Shown here: piece by piece, positions 1 to 10,426 of the stretch | How the letters are laid out: each line of letters begins with the position of its first letter | How positions within the stretch are numbered: position 1 is the stretch's first letter | Source: Chara braunii | Taxonomy: Eukaryota; Streptophyta; Charophyceae; Charales; Characeae | Assembly (NCBI GenBank): GCA_003427395.1 | Contig: BFEA01000860.1 | Coordinates: 141,607-181,598, forward strand | DNA length: 39,992 bases | Direction of reading: 5' to 3' | Program-made: the position numbers and the translations under genes | The notes under the pieces: generated by a model | The model's input: the letters and a program-made list of their open reading frames with translations, nothing else | Database searches by the model: none | What the model was told of the DNA's origin: nothing

Positions 1-93
<93 letters not shown>

Positions 94-113
94 TTATCTA
101 TCTATCTATTTCT
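1..113. repeat. (TC)n followed by (TATC)n microsatellite
   Basis: An uninterrupted TC dinucleotide run of about 58 bases passes directly into a TATC tetranucleotide run with two small interruptions. It is seen directly in the sequence and starts at the window edge, so its true length is unknown. Confidence 0.97.
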
Positions 114-833
114 CACCGACTCCCTCTCATCTATCCCTCCCAATCATACTCTAAAGTATAATCTTAACTCTTCTCTCTCTTCGTCTCTTTTTGGCATTCG
201 ACTAACCCTTCCTCACTCACTTGTCACATTGCTAGGGGGCGAACGGTGAAAAAACTTTTGCCTCACTTGGTGTAAAAAGAGGGCAAAGGGAGGGTTGCCG
301 GTCCCTTACGCCACCAAGAAGAAAAAATGTTTAAGGATTGGAAAGACTTGTGAACACAAAAGGCTTGAGAATTCATAAAGACTTGAGGATTGACAAAGTT
401 CCGAGGCTTGAAAAAACTCGTTGAAAGAAAAAAAGGTCAGTGGCCTCGATCAACACCTCCACTGCATGTGAAAGCGAAGAGGATGGCTTGGGCAGTGGAA
501 AGGACTGGAGAAACGAAGAAACCAAATGAGAAAGAAAATAAGCGTGCGAGAGAGATTATCTGTTGACCTCGAGTGGGGATTGTGCTTGTCTATATTGCAT
601 TGAGTGTGCAAGTGAGTAACCTTAAAATGTCTTGATTGGATAGCGTCCGGAAAGGCCGGGCGAAAAGTGACAGAAGTTGAGTGCGGTGTGAACGTAATCT
701 TCCCCCATGAATGAGTTTATTGTGCATGTCGTCTCACTTGTGAAAGGGAGGGTGGTGTGAATGGTTGAAGACCTGCGAAAACAACGAGTGGGAGAGATGG
801 TTAACGAGTCTATTTATTTTCAGGTCTACTTTC
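114..833. other. no recognisable gene
   Basis: I find no conserved protein, RNA or mobile-element signature here. Around 330-420 there are loose repeats of the type GACTTGAGGATTG and GGCTTGAGAATTC. The open frames present are short and look accidental. Confidence 0.5.
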
Positions 834-990
834 CAGGCAGTTCAACCATTTTAGGTTACTACACCACTTCCAGATTGTGTGTGGATCTATACATGGGGTT
901 GTCTGAAAACTCCTTCAGGCAGTTGAGCCACTTCAGGTTGATACACCACTTTCAGATTGCCTACAGATCCATTGCAAATGGTGGGGTGGG
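834..990. repeat. two-copy diverged 82-bp tandem repeat
   Basis: The block starting CAGGCAGTTCAACC at 834 recurs diverged as CAGGCAGTTGAGCC at 916. Both continue through a TACACCACTT.CAGATTG segment and a GGATC/AGATCCATT segment. The repeat abuts the palindromic satellite and shares its TTCAGG words, so the two may be related. Confidence 0.7.
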
Positions 991-1640
991 GGTACCTGAA
1001 ACCCCTTTCAGAAGCTTCAACCGCTTCAGCGATTCAGGTCCCCACCTGAAATTCCTGACATGACCTGAAGTGACTGAAGCTTCTGAAAAGGGTTTCAGGT
1101 AGCCTCATCCAACCATTTGGATGAGGGTACCTGAAACCCCTTTCAGAAGCTTCAGCCACTTCAGCGGTTTCAGGTCCCCACCTGAAATTCCTGAAATGAC
1201 TTGAAGTGGTTGAAGCTTCTGAAAGTGGTTCCAGGTACCCCTATCAAATTGGATGGGAGTGCCTGAAACCCCTTTCAGAAGCTTCAGCCACTTCAGCGGT
1301 TTCAGGTCCCCACCTGAAATTCCTGAAATGACCTGAAGTGGCTGAAGCTTCTGAAAGGGGTTTCAGGTAACCCCATCCAACCATTTGGATGGGGGTACCT
1401 GAAACCCCACTCAAAAGCTTCAGCCACTTCAACGGTTTCAAGTCCCCACCTGAAATTCTTGAAATGACCTGAAGTGGCTGAAAAAACAGGCAGAAAAAAA
1501 AAAAAAAAAAAAAACATAAAACTTGTCTTGCAAACCAGCCGAAACTTCTTAAATGACCTGAAGTGTCTTCCGGTCATTTCAGCGGTTTCAGACCACTTAA
1601 GAATCTTTCATTCTGAAATTTCAGGTGGTCGTTAATCGCG
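991..1640. repeat. palindromic ~135-bp satellite, four units plus a decayed unit
   Basis: Units begin at about 991, 1126, 1257 and 1393, giving periods of 131-136 bp. Each unit is close to a self-palindrome. CCTGAAACCCCTTTCAGAAG in the left half is mirrored by CTTCTGAAAGGGGTTTCAGG in the right half, around a centre containing CCCACCTGAAATTCCTG, and CCAACCATTTGGATGGG lies at unit junctions. A poly(A) of about 20 bases interrupts the fourth unit near 1494-1514, and a broken copy continues from about 1540 to 1640. Open frames through it are a by-product of the repeat, not genes. Confidence 0.85.
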
Positions 1641-1779
1641 AGTGACGGGTGGCGGAGAAGGCCACAAAGTCGCACGAAAGTGTGGGCGGGCCCCGAAAAA
1701 AATAAGGGGTGTATCAGCAAGCAACAAAACACGATGTGGGAAACATGAATGATGCATTGAGATAGATGAAGTGAACTCT

Positions 1780-1961
1780 TAAACCGGTTAGAGCCCCGAG
1801 AACAACAATTAACTCAAGAACAGAATGAGAAAATGAAAGAGTCAATCACCGAGGATGAGATTTGGACGGCCCTTCTGCAAATGGAGGAGGATAAAACCCC
1901 ATGGGTTGATGGTCTCCCGAAGGAATTCTGGGAGGTCATGTGGGATTCAATGGCAGAGAAT
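1780..1961 (+). pseudogene. LINE (non-LTR) reverse transcriptase fragment
   Basis: The translation near 1833-1955 reads ITEDEIWTALLQMEEDKTP, then DGLPKEFWEVMW. This matches the segment just before the RT palm of plant LINEs, where the family has the pattern E-I-x2-A-L-x2-M-x3-K-x-P-G-x-D-G-L-P-x-E-F. Trp stands where the family has Gly in KTPW. The piece ends abruptly in a T tract at 1961-1981 and no RT motifs follow, so it is a truncated relic. Its family relation to the LINE at 4750-6830 is likely but not shown. Confidence 0.6.
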
Positions 1962-1981
1962 TTTTTTTTTTTTTTTTTTTT
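1961..1981. repeat. poly(T) tract
   Basis: A run of about 21 T interrupts the LINE fragment. It could be the complement of a poly(A) tail from an element inserted in the opposite direction. Confidence 0.8.
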
Positions 1982-2103
1982 AAAACGGGCCCAATGCCCA
2001 AGGCTGATATTGATATTTGAGAAAATTGAGGCCAAGGTCCTCACAGTCTACCCGGAGTACCAGACAGAACATGCTGAGAACCGGGCCCAGCGTCCCTCAG
2101 ATT

Positions 2104-2124
2104 ATGATGATGATGATGATAATG
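2104..2124. repeat. (GAT)n microsatellite
   Basis: ATGATGATGATGATGATAATG is seen directly. It is the first of several GAT tracts that mark the next 1.4 kb. Confidence 0.85.
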
Positions 2125-2559
2125 AGAATGACAAATTTCTGTTTGTGAGAAACTAAGATAATAATGCTAAAGAGAAAGATAAGCAACTGATTGAAGATAA
2201 TTACTAAATACTTATCAGGATGTTCATCTACTTAGAACTCAACTTCTTTTCTCTCCCCGATTCCTGGTATTCATACGAATTCAGCCAATCTAATTATGAA
2301 GCTATGTTGTGAAGTATACCCATTGTCAAGTTATCGGATTGCTTTCCTCCCTCAACAATCCTCGGTCTCCTACACGCCCCAAGCTCGTAAAAAAAGTTGA
2401 CAGAGCGATGCTCCAGCAATGGTCAGTGTCGATCCGGAGTCCACCCAATGTAGGCAATTACACTAACACTGATCAATTTGAAAAGAAGCTAATTCGATAA
2501 TAGCACCTAGGAAATAGGGATCTAATTATGAGAGAACCCTAAGTAGATAACCATCATGG

Positions 2560-3470
2560 TGATGGAGGGTGACAAATACTGAAGATAAATGATGATGATT
2601 AATGATGCTTTGTCTTCCTCTTTCCTCCTCCTTTCTTTCCCCTCCTTTCTCCCCTCTTCCCTTCTCACTGTCGCCGCTGATTAGAATCACCTGATAACAG
2701 GCAGCATCAATCAGCCCCCCCCCCAAAAAAAAAACCACTCCCATTAATCCCTCAAATCTGCCACCGCCGGGAGATGATGTGACCCTATCGTCCCTCCCAG
2801 CTCCAAACTAGTGCATTCCCCCTCATCTGCCCTTATCCCATGCAAGGCGAGCACCTCCCTCCTTGTGCTGCCTCTATGGAGAACTCTCCCCACGTAACTT
2901 CCAACCTTTTGAAAACATAGCTTACCTTGGAAAAGCAAAACATCACCTTAGATGAATAAGTCGAGGATGATGATTAACAAGACTGGTGACGACTGGTGAT
3001 GACGAGATGATGATGATGATATTGATAATGATGATCCCTCCCAAGTCCACTCCACCTTTTTCCACCTAACTCACCTCCTCTCCCCTTACTACCCCCGCTG
3101 ATTAGAATCCTTTTGGTGAAGGGCAATTCTCATCAGCCCCAGCAAAGAAGATCCTCCCTCTACCCTACTACCCTCGTGGCTACCTGTTCCCCCCTCAGGT
3201 ATTCCTCGAGCTATCTCAATCCCACTTTGCCACCGCTAGTAGACGATGTTCCCCCTTCCATCTCTCCCAACCCTAGAGTGTAATAATCCCTCTTATATGC
3301 CCTTACTCCCTGAAGGCAAACACCTCCCGCCTTGTGTTTCCCCTGCAGAAAAGAGCTCTCTCTACTTAATTTATCCTACCGTCTATGATACAAACTTCCG
3401 AGGAGGAATCTTACAACATCAATACTAAGTATGAGATGATGATGATGGTGATGATGATGATGATAGTAAT
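2560..3470. repeat. diverged segmental tandem duplication rich in (GAT)n
   Basis: Two blocks resemble each other: about 2640-2905 and about 3060-3375. Shared landmarks in order are GCTGATTAGAATC (2676 and 3097), ATCAGCCCC, GCCACCGC (2760 and 3229), GATGATGT/GACGATGT, TGCCCTTA and CACCTCC.CCTTGTG. Offsets of 421 to 469 bases show indels between the copies. GAT tracts lie at about 2590, 3003-3035 and 3430-3465. No coding function is evident. Confidence 0.65.
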
Positions 3471-4377
3471 TAGTTGAGAATAAGAAGGTGGGAAGTGAGT
3501 GGCGAGAACTTGAAGCGCCTTGGAAGTAGTTGAATTTACACGCCTTCAAAAAAAAAACGTGACGATGATTGCGGTGCACTGACACTGATAAGTAATTAGT
3601 GACTTTTGTACTGGTAATTAGTACGGGGAGAGTAGAAGGAGTGTCATCCCTTTACTCTTTAGTTAGTAATTAGTAATTAGAAAAATGAAAGGTAGAAATC
3701 CTCTATCTTGGAGAACCACCCAGTATCCATGTAGCAGCACGTGAAAACCGCAGATGGTGTGTCGACGATCGACACTTGGCGAAAAAACAAAAAGTACTAT
3801 GAGTAAGGCGACGATGAAGACAAGCAACAAGATAATAATCTCAAGCCATAAGACGCAATCAATGAAGATAACCTGCACAATACAGAGGAGAAACACAAAA
3901 AAAAAAAAACTAGAGAGCAACTTCATTGATGATAACCTCTAGCTTGATGACCTCCCTTTTTATGTGATGATGACCTGATGATGACCTTCCAACAACGTCG
4001 TGATGATTCTTCAGGTGTGACCAGCATTCTCCACACTTTGGACTCCACGGGGCTCACTCCACTTTCTTCCACCGACGTCGGCTTAAGCCAACTCGCATGA
4101 GCCCTCCCGCCTTTTATAAGGTCTTGGCTACGATGGAGTACTTCATGTGGAAAGTACAGGGCGATAGTTCAAATAGTAGCCGCGACCACCATTTTCCTCA
4201 ATCCTCTATGCAGGCCAAATGTCACGTCAACCTGTGACGTGGCATTGACCTAGTGTCGCTGGATACCACACGTCTGTCAAGCGCAATCACCAATGTAATG
4301 TTCCCCATCACAGTACCCGCGCACGAAGATAATCAGTGCCACGCCATGTGTAAAACAGTGTGCCACCTATCACCCAG
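3471..4377. other. no recognisable gene; AGTAATTAG repeats
   Basis: The word AGTAATTAG, or a near variant, recurs at about 3465, 3592, 3617 and 3665-3680. The rest has short A runs, for example near 3900, and scattered TGATGATGACC words near 3965. No protein family is recognisable. Confidence 0.5.
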
Positions 4378-4625
4378 AGCCAGTGCCTCGCCACCCCGAC
4401 GTTGCTAGTGCCACGCTCCCCAGGATCTGCCGGCACCTCGCTCCCTGCCAGCAACCAGCGCCTTGCTGCTCCCATGCAGCCAACGCCTCACCCCTGGCGT
4501 GAAGCCAGCGCCTCGCAGCCTGCGAGTAGCCAACGCCTTGCAATCTCCGACCAGCCAGCACCTCGCTTGTCAGCAACTTGCACGACACCACTCGCACATC
4601 GCCAACGCCTCGTCGCCCGCCCGCC
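4378..4625. repeat. degenerate minisatellite with core CCARCGCCTYGC
   Basis: At least seven versions of the core occur at spacings of about 25-40 bases: CCAGTGCCTCGCC, CGGCACCTCGCTC, CCAGCGCCTTGCT, CCAACGCCTCACC, CCAGCGCCTCGCA, CCAACGCCTTGCA, CCAGCACCTCGCT and CCAACGCCTCGTC. The repetitive Ala/Pro/Ser-rich open frame across it reflects the repeat and is probably not a gene. Confidence 0.7.
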
Positions 4626-4749
4626 AGCCATAGGGCTCGCCCTAACGCGGGCTCTCACCTAATGGATCACACTCCACATCACGTAGGTACTATGGAGGAC
4701 CTTATGGAGTACTATAATCAATTTCATGACTTAGGTACTATGGGGGAAG

Positions 4750-6830
4750 TTGTGGGGCAAGGAGTAGTAATATTATTGTACAAAAAGGGGAAGAAAACCA
4801 ATATAAGTAGTTATAGACCAATTACTCTTCTGACTGTGGTTTATAAAATGCTAGCTAAGGCTATTACTAATAGATTTATTTCAGTAATGACATACATTAT
4901 CCATCCCTCCCAGACATGATTTATTCATGGGAGAAACATACAGGACAATGTTTTGTTAGTAAATGAAATGATCAAGCTATCTAGGCAAAATAAACAAAAT
5001 ATGATATTTATATTCATTGATTTTGAAAAAGCGTATGACCATGTAGATTGACGGTTCCTAGACGCATGTTTAGCTAAGCTAGAATTCAGGCCGGGGATAA
5101 GAAGGTGAGTGCAAATACTTCATTCTAATGCCACAACACGGGTACAAGTCAAATTATGGTCTATTGTCCCTTGAGATTCCTCTTTAAAGATCAGTAAGAC
5201 AAGAGGACCTTTTAGATCCCTTTCTCTTTGTAATCATTATGGAAGCATAAAAAACTAATCTTAGGGCAAATCGCAATCTTCAACGCCTGCGGATCACTAA
5301 CATTCCAGATGAAGCAATTCTCATCTGCTCTATGTTCGCTGATGATTTAACTATCATGATGGAGGCTTCTTCGACTAACTTGGAGGCAATCAAAACATTA
5401 ATGGATAAATTTTTGAATCTTTCAGATATGTTAGTAAGCAGGGGTAACAAAAAGCAGGGATGGTGGATTCACTCCAAAGGGGATAGACCACCAGAACTCC
5501 CTAGGATTAAATGACTACCTTTAGAAACTCCTATCAGGGTGTTAGGTGTGATACTCACAGCACAAGGGAAACCTAACTCGAATGATCTATGAATCTCGTC
5601 ACCTGCATTAGAAAAAATAAAAGTTGTGGTAGAACAAACAAACATCAATATTTGGTAGAACATTAATAATCAATAATGTGGTTTTAGCCTCAATTTGGTA
5701 TAAAGCAATGTTATAGTCACTCCGTAAGAACGCTACAAAGGGTTTACAAAGGCAACTGGCAACTTTTATGTGGCGAAGGGATCACTACCCTGTCCTGGAT
5801 AGTCACTTAAAAAAAAGGCCCCGTGTTTGGGTGACTCACTGGGTGTGCATAAATCGACAAGACAATTCTAAGACAATAGGATAAATATTAGATTTACATG
5901 AGGAAGGTGCCCTTGTCAATGTTTTGAAGACCCACAAAGATAACAGGATCCCTAAAAGGGATCATGATAGGGTGATTTTCTTCTCCTTTGAGGTAATGCA
6001 CAGGGTGAGGACTTTACATGTCACAAAAAAAAACAATGGATAGTGTAACTTCCCCATCGTCCTATCCCGGACCTTCGCCTGGATCCTGCCGACTGGTTAT
6101 GGCGTTCAAATAGGAAATGCAAGCCCCTGAGACTGCAATCCCTATCAGTCAAGGCGACTTATAAGCTAATGCGTCCCAGAATAAATGTCCCAGAAATTGT
6201 TCAAGACAGATGGCAAAGGCGCTTAAATATTTATGAAGATCTGCTCAAATCAGTTAAGTGGTGCCAATGACTTAGAGAGAGGCCGACGAAGTTTGCGTCC
6301 TTGCAATGACAGATAGAACAAAGGTGTTTACCCAGGAATGACTGGTTAATAGATCACTCCACATTAGAACAGAAGAGAGTGGCATTACCGTGGTGTAACT
6401 CCCGTGTACAGACCTTTCATAAAAGGAAAATCAGAGAAACAATTGAACATATTTTTCTGCAATGCCCGGACTCTGTCTTGCTGTGGCAACGATAGGACTA
6501 TGTGTGGCAAAAGTTAGCAGGCTTGGAATGACCGTGGGAATGAAGGACAATACTGTTGGGACACCGGAACCCTCAACTGATAGAGCTATCTGATTTTCAA
6601 CAAAACTTCTTTCATTTGGGAAGGAAAGCGGTATTATGGGCACTATGGCACAAACGATGCATTAATGTGATGGAAGGAGTGAAGATTGAAAGTCAAGAGA
6701 TGACATAATTAATACAACACTTTGTCCAAACAAAAATCAGAAGCCAATGGGACAAGACGAAAACAAAACTCAAAGAATTTAAACAAAAAACAGATATGAA
6801 ACAACAAATCCAAAAGTTTTAATTGGAATG
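4750..6830 (+). pseudogene. decayed LINE (non-LTR retrotransposon) ORF2, RT plus zf-RVT domain
   Basis: Reverse transcriptase motifs run in order. SSYRPITLL (about 4810) is followed by FIHGRNIQDNVL (about 4920), FIFIDFEKAYDHVD (about 5010-5048) and FADD at 5335-5346, which is the catalytic x-A-D-D box. From 6100 a zinc-binding reverse-transcriptase tail (zf-RVT type) reads WLWRSNRKCK, RPTKFASLQ, then IRETIEHIFLQCPDSVLLW. The N-terminal endonuclease is not seen, so the copy is 5'-truncated. The frame changes between about 5110 and 5330, and many stops occur. TGA codons at 5049, 5106, 6268 and 6307 lie at positions where LINE proteins usually have Trp. It cannot encode an active enzyme. Confidence 0.85.
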
Positions 6831-7560
6831 GCTAGGGGATGCTGGAGGGGAAAAACTGGGGGAAGTAATATGCCCGGGAGGGGTAGGGGAGCAAGGGATG
6901 TTCAAGCGGGATTACCAGATCACCTTTTGCAACTATTTTGACATCCAACTAGGAGCTTCCTTGAGATCACCCGAGTACTTGTTGATCCTTTCCCTCCCTC
7001 TACACTAGCTTTGGTGGATCTTGAGTGGTTTGGGGGGGGGGAGAGGGGGATAAGATACAAGAATAGGTAGTGTTAGAAAGACTTCAGATTGAGGTTTTTA
7101 GCACTTGCAGCAGTGTTTCTGAGAATGGGTTGGTTCCCTTGGTGAGGTGGTAGAAAAGCAATGAGCCTGTTTATTTATAATAGATGACAGTAGCAATGGG
7201 AAGATGGATAAACTTTCATAATGTAAGGGACGCTGGACCCGATTTCCAGAAAAAAAAACAAGAGAAGGGCAGCAGTCGGATGTTCGAGGGCAAGGAGAGA
7301 GTGCTTTCGTTTCAAGGAACTGCCATAAGTTCCAACCACCCGAGTTAGGGAGGTCTCAGGCTCTAGTGGCTCAGCAGCATACGACACGCTGCCTTTGTCG
7401 TTTGCTTTAAATTCAGAAGTGTGATTGGTTTGCGCACGTTTGGTCCAGGGGGTTGGTCCCCTGCAGGTCTCCTCCCTGTAAGCGAAACTGGGTAACGCTC
7501 CCAGATGATCCTTTTTTCGGGGAGACTATGAGGACCCCGGCCTCTGGTTGTTTATCCTAC
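6831..7560. other. probable LINE 3' flank, no recognisable gene
   Basis: After the LINE frame ends there is G-rich sequence, including a run of nine G near 7031, and no recognisable protein. No clear poly(A) tail or target-site duplication marks the LINE end. TTTATCCTACCCCTTAA at about 7550 recurs at about 8808, so the two places may share a small repeat. Confidence 0.4.
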
Positions 7561-7799
7561 CCCTTAAGCGCAAGCGGCCCGCGGGGGGAGGTTGTGTCCA
7601 CTGTGCGCCGGAATCGGGCCGAAGTTTTGATTCGGGTCAGCGGATGAAGGCGATCGAGGGAGGAGCGGCGTGCAGAGCGGCGCGCGTACCAAATTGTTCA
7701 CAACGCGCCAAAAAACGAGTGAGCGCGCCCATCGGGCCGGGCGGCGATGGACGTTGATGCGAGCGAAAATCTCGAAGCGGTCGCCGTCGGATAGTCTTT

Positions 7800-7858
7800 C
7801 CCTTTTTTTTTTTAAATTCATTTTCAGTTTTTTTTTTTTTTTTTCTTTTCCCTTTTTT
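7800..7858. repeat. T-rich simple sequence
   Basis: Two long T runs (7801-7813 and 7828-7843) are followed by CTTTTCCCTTTTTTCG. Frames that read through on either strand are Phe-rich or Lys-rich low-complexity peptides and are not believable genes. Confidence 0.85.
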
Positions 7859-8039
7859 CGTTGTCGGTTGGTTCCCTTTTTATTTTCTTTCTTATTCCAT
7901 TGCAATCTTCTGTCGTGTTCCTGCCTTTTCCGTCGCATTCCTCTGATTTCGCTTTTCTTTTCCGTATTCGTCTGTCGTGTTGCCCCTTCCTTTGAGTTGG
8001 TGACGACAAAAGCAAGGAGGCCCGACCGGCGGCAGCCAC

Positions 8040-8085
8040 GCACCCACCCGCACCTACACACCCACCCACACCCACCCACCCAAGT
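8040..8085. repeat. (CCCA)n-type simple repeat
   Basis: CACCCACC units run up to a short TATATACATATAT stretch. The same CCCA sequence type also lies next to the second SINE-like copy at 10427, which suggests that the two together form one repeat. Confidence 0.8.
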
Positions 8086-8135
8086 ATATATACATATATT
8101 AGTATTAGTATATACTGTATTTGAAGTTCATGCAC

Positions 8136-8215
8136 AATGGTTGGGTTGGGGTTTGAACCCATGCACAAATTTCAAAATACACAATTGCCCGATGCTGTAA
8201 CCACTATGGTGGACT
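8136..8215 (-). repeat. tRNA-derived SINE-like element, copy 1
   Basis: Read on the minus strand, the segment has a tRNA A-box-like ATAGTGGTTACAGCATC. About 35 bases later comes a B-box-like GGGTTCAAACCCC. This A-box/B-box layout is that of the RNA polymerase III promoter in tRNA genes and tRNA-derived SINEs. The sequence between them, TGTATTTTGAAATTTGTGCA, does not form a proper anticodon arm, so it is not a functional tRNA. A related copy lies at 10427-10475. Confidence 0.5.
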
Positions 8216-8389
8216 GGGTCCCTGTTTGTTTTTGGGGACTGCTGTCTTTTGAAGTGTATCCGACGTCAGGCTGCTGGCACGTCAGGATGTGGCTGTGTGT
8301 CCGAACCCTAACGTCGCGCAGGCGGGTTCGGGCCAAGCATTTTCAAGCGTGAAGTTTGACGATTTTTCACGCTCCGAAAAATTGGCAAA

Positions 8390-8720
8390 AAAATCTGAAA
8401 ATTTGATATCCTGTAGGTTAGGCCGTGATCTTTCCAAGAAAAATATCAGAAAAATAAAAGTAAAAAAATGTAACGGTGAAGTAAATGCTGCGCTGTTTTG
8501 TCACATTTTCTAGTTTTGCTACTCTACCACGTATGGGCCAATGGGAAAAGAAACCCAACTTTCGCGATTTTTTGCAATCACAAGGATGACCCAACAACTT
8601 CGAAACTTTGAGGGCCTATAAATTTGATTGTGATCTTTACAGGAAAAATATTACAAAAAATAAGAAAAAACATGTCAACCGTGAAATAAATCGCGGGGGT
8701 AATTCAATGTAAATTTTGAA
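8390..8720. repeat. diverged two-copy repeat, AT-rich
   Basis: GTGATCTTTCCAAGAAAAAT at about 8424 recurs as GTGATCTTTACAGGAAAAAT at about 8630. Each is followed by A-rich DNA, then by GTGAAGTAAATGC or GTGAAATAAATCG, and then by TTTTGTCAC. The offset is about 205 bases. No coding content is seen. Confidence 0.6.
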
Positions 8721-9059
8721 TTTTGTCACTCTGCCAGCTCCCCCCACTGTACTACCGGTAGCCCTCATGGACCTGTGGTCCTGTGCTACCGGTTCCCCCT
8801 ATTCTTTTTTATCCTACCCCTTAAACCACCAATACTTGGCCCATACATCGGTCGCGGGCCCTTAGCGTTAACGCTACACGTTTTTCGGGGTTCTGAAGAG
8901 GGTCGGTAGTGCGACAAGGGAGCAAGGTGGCTGGCCCAAGGAGAACGGGCAACTGGGCTGCTATGTGTCCTGTTGGTTTTCCGTGGCATGTGGAAACGTA
9001 TGCACGGACGCCGAGAGCAAATGACATAAAAAAGGAAGAATAAAAATATGCCACGACGT

Positions 9060-9090
9060 GAAAAAAAAGAAAAAGAAAAAGAAAAAAAGT
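9060..9090. repeat. A-rich (GAAAAA)n simple repeat
   Basis: Repeated GAAAAA units are seen directly. Minus-strand frames across it give Phe/Ser low-complexity peptides only. Confidence 0.85.
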
Positions 9091-9189
9091 AACGTTGGAA
9101 GGGCGTTTTCAGGATAGAAGTTTGAAATGTATCAGGTCGCATTTATGACCTGGGTGAATCTTCCCTGTGATGTTCTGAGTGTTTTCCCT

Positions 9190-9790
9190 TTTTTTTTTCT
9201 TTTCTAGGAAGTAAGGAATTGGGTATCTGATGTGACTCCCTGTTTCTCACGGGCAGCATACCACCAGAGGAAGGTTTGGGCCAATCCACGACAAGCACTT
9301 GCTAGAATGTATCTTCCCTTTATGGTGCCCTATAGCGCATGAATCTGAAGGCCATCGCGTTGTGTGTGAACTTTTCCCATTAGTGTTTTTTATTTTCTTA
9401 ACTATAAAAAAAAGACGAATCTCGGTTGTATCTGCCGCAGCTCCCCGTGAGATACGGGAGCATTATAACTGCCTGCCACCACAGGAACATTTGGAGCACT
9501 CAAGGACAAGCAGTTGCCAGAATGTATTTTCCCACAATTGTGGCCTCCGGCGCATGAATCAGATGGCAATCACATAGTTTGTCATTTTTTTCCTTTTTTT
9601 TTTTTTTTTTTTTTTTTTTACAAGTAAGAAAAAAGAGAAGGAGCTCCGCTGTATCTAATGCGACTCCCCGTGAGAAGCGGGGAGCATTCAACTGCCTGCC
9701 ACAAAACAAAAGTCACCTAGTTTCTCACGGTTGCTCTTTCCATAATGTATCTACCTGCACTTCTGGCAAGGCTTGGAGTGGTAGACGAGT
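9190..9790. repeat. three-copy ~215-bp tandem repeat
   Basis: Three diverged units share, in order, a T-rich tract, A(C/A)..TAAGAAA-like A-rich DNA, GTATCT(G/A)ATG, GACTCCC.GT, ACTGCCTGCCAC and AGAATGTAT.TTCCC. GTATCTG lies at about 9218, 9428 and 9650, so the period is 203-222 bp. The third unit carries a T run of more than 20. The unit has tRNA-like GACTCCCCGTGAGAAGCGGGGAGC hairpins, split here as GCTCCCCGT and ACGGGAGC. The open frames in it are accidental. Confidence 0.7.
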
Positions 9791-9901
9791 GAAAACAAGG
9801 GAGCCCGCTATCGTTTCGTTCCAGCTGCTGGCAACAGGTCCAGCAAAAGGGGCGGTTCCTGTGCCAGCCACCACATGCTTCAAATCGGGTGCTGCTCCCT
9901 C

Positions 9902-9985
9902 CAGGCTCGGTGACAATCGGCGTGCAGGGCATATTCAGGCTCAGCGACAATCGGCGCGCAGGGCATATTCAGGCTCGGCTTCAAT
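9902..9985. repeat. 34-bp tandem repeat, about 2.4 copies
   Basis: CAGGCTCGGTGACAATCGG begins at 9902, recurs with two changes at 9936 and recurs partially at 9970, giving an exact 34-base period. Each full unit ends in GCAGGGCATATT. Confidence 0.9.
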
Positions 9986-10312
9986 AGTTGGGCCAAATAC
10001 TGGTGGTTTAAGCCATTGGCCGCGGGGTGAGGTCGATGGTCCCGTAGCAGCCACATTCGTGCTTAAGCCTCCAACGAGGGGACATGCGAGAGTTGCACCC
10101 ACCAGCAGGTGCGATACCTGCTACAGCAGGTGAGCGATACCGGCCAGGGGTCAGCCGGTAGCATCAGGACCGAGCTTCTTTGATGGGCCAGTCACTATGC
10201 CTCCCCTCTAGTCCCCTCCCCCTATGAACATCAGCAGTCTCTGCTCGATGCCACTCGGGGGGACCAACGACATATCTTTAGGTGGCGGGCGCCAAGCTTG
10301 CCGAGGAAGGTA

Positions 10313-10385
10313 CATGAGGCCAATGGGGATTGAACCCATGACCTCATGAATGCCACTTGCGTGCCTTACCAACTGAGGCAGGCCG
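10313..10385 (-). pseudogene. tRNA-like sequence (tRNA pseudogene or SINE head)
   Basis: On the minus strand GCCTCAGTTGGTAAGGC forms a perfect 4-bp D-stem (GCCT/AGGC) with an A-box. ATGGGTTCAATCCCCAT forms a perfect 5-bp T-stem with the B-box GGTTCAATCCC. The 17 bases expected to form the anticodon arm do not pair, and neither do the acceptor ends. It is therefore a tRNA relic or the head of a SINE, not a working tRNA. The downstream minus-strand sequence shows no obvious SINE tail that I recognise. Confidence 0.6.
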
Positions 10386-10426
10386 TTGGATGCGTTTTTT
10401 TTTTTGGAAACCTTTTTTTCAATGGT

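Noticed and set aside
7564-8200. Lys- or Phe-rich frames on both strands
   Set aside because: They arise from T tracts; overlapping open frames on opposite strands with low complexity are not genes.
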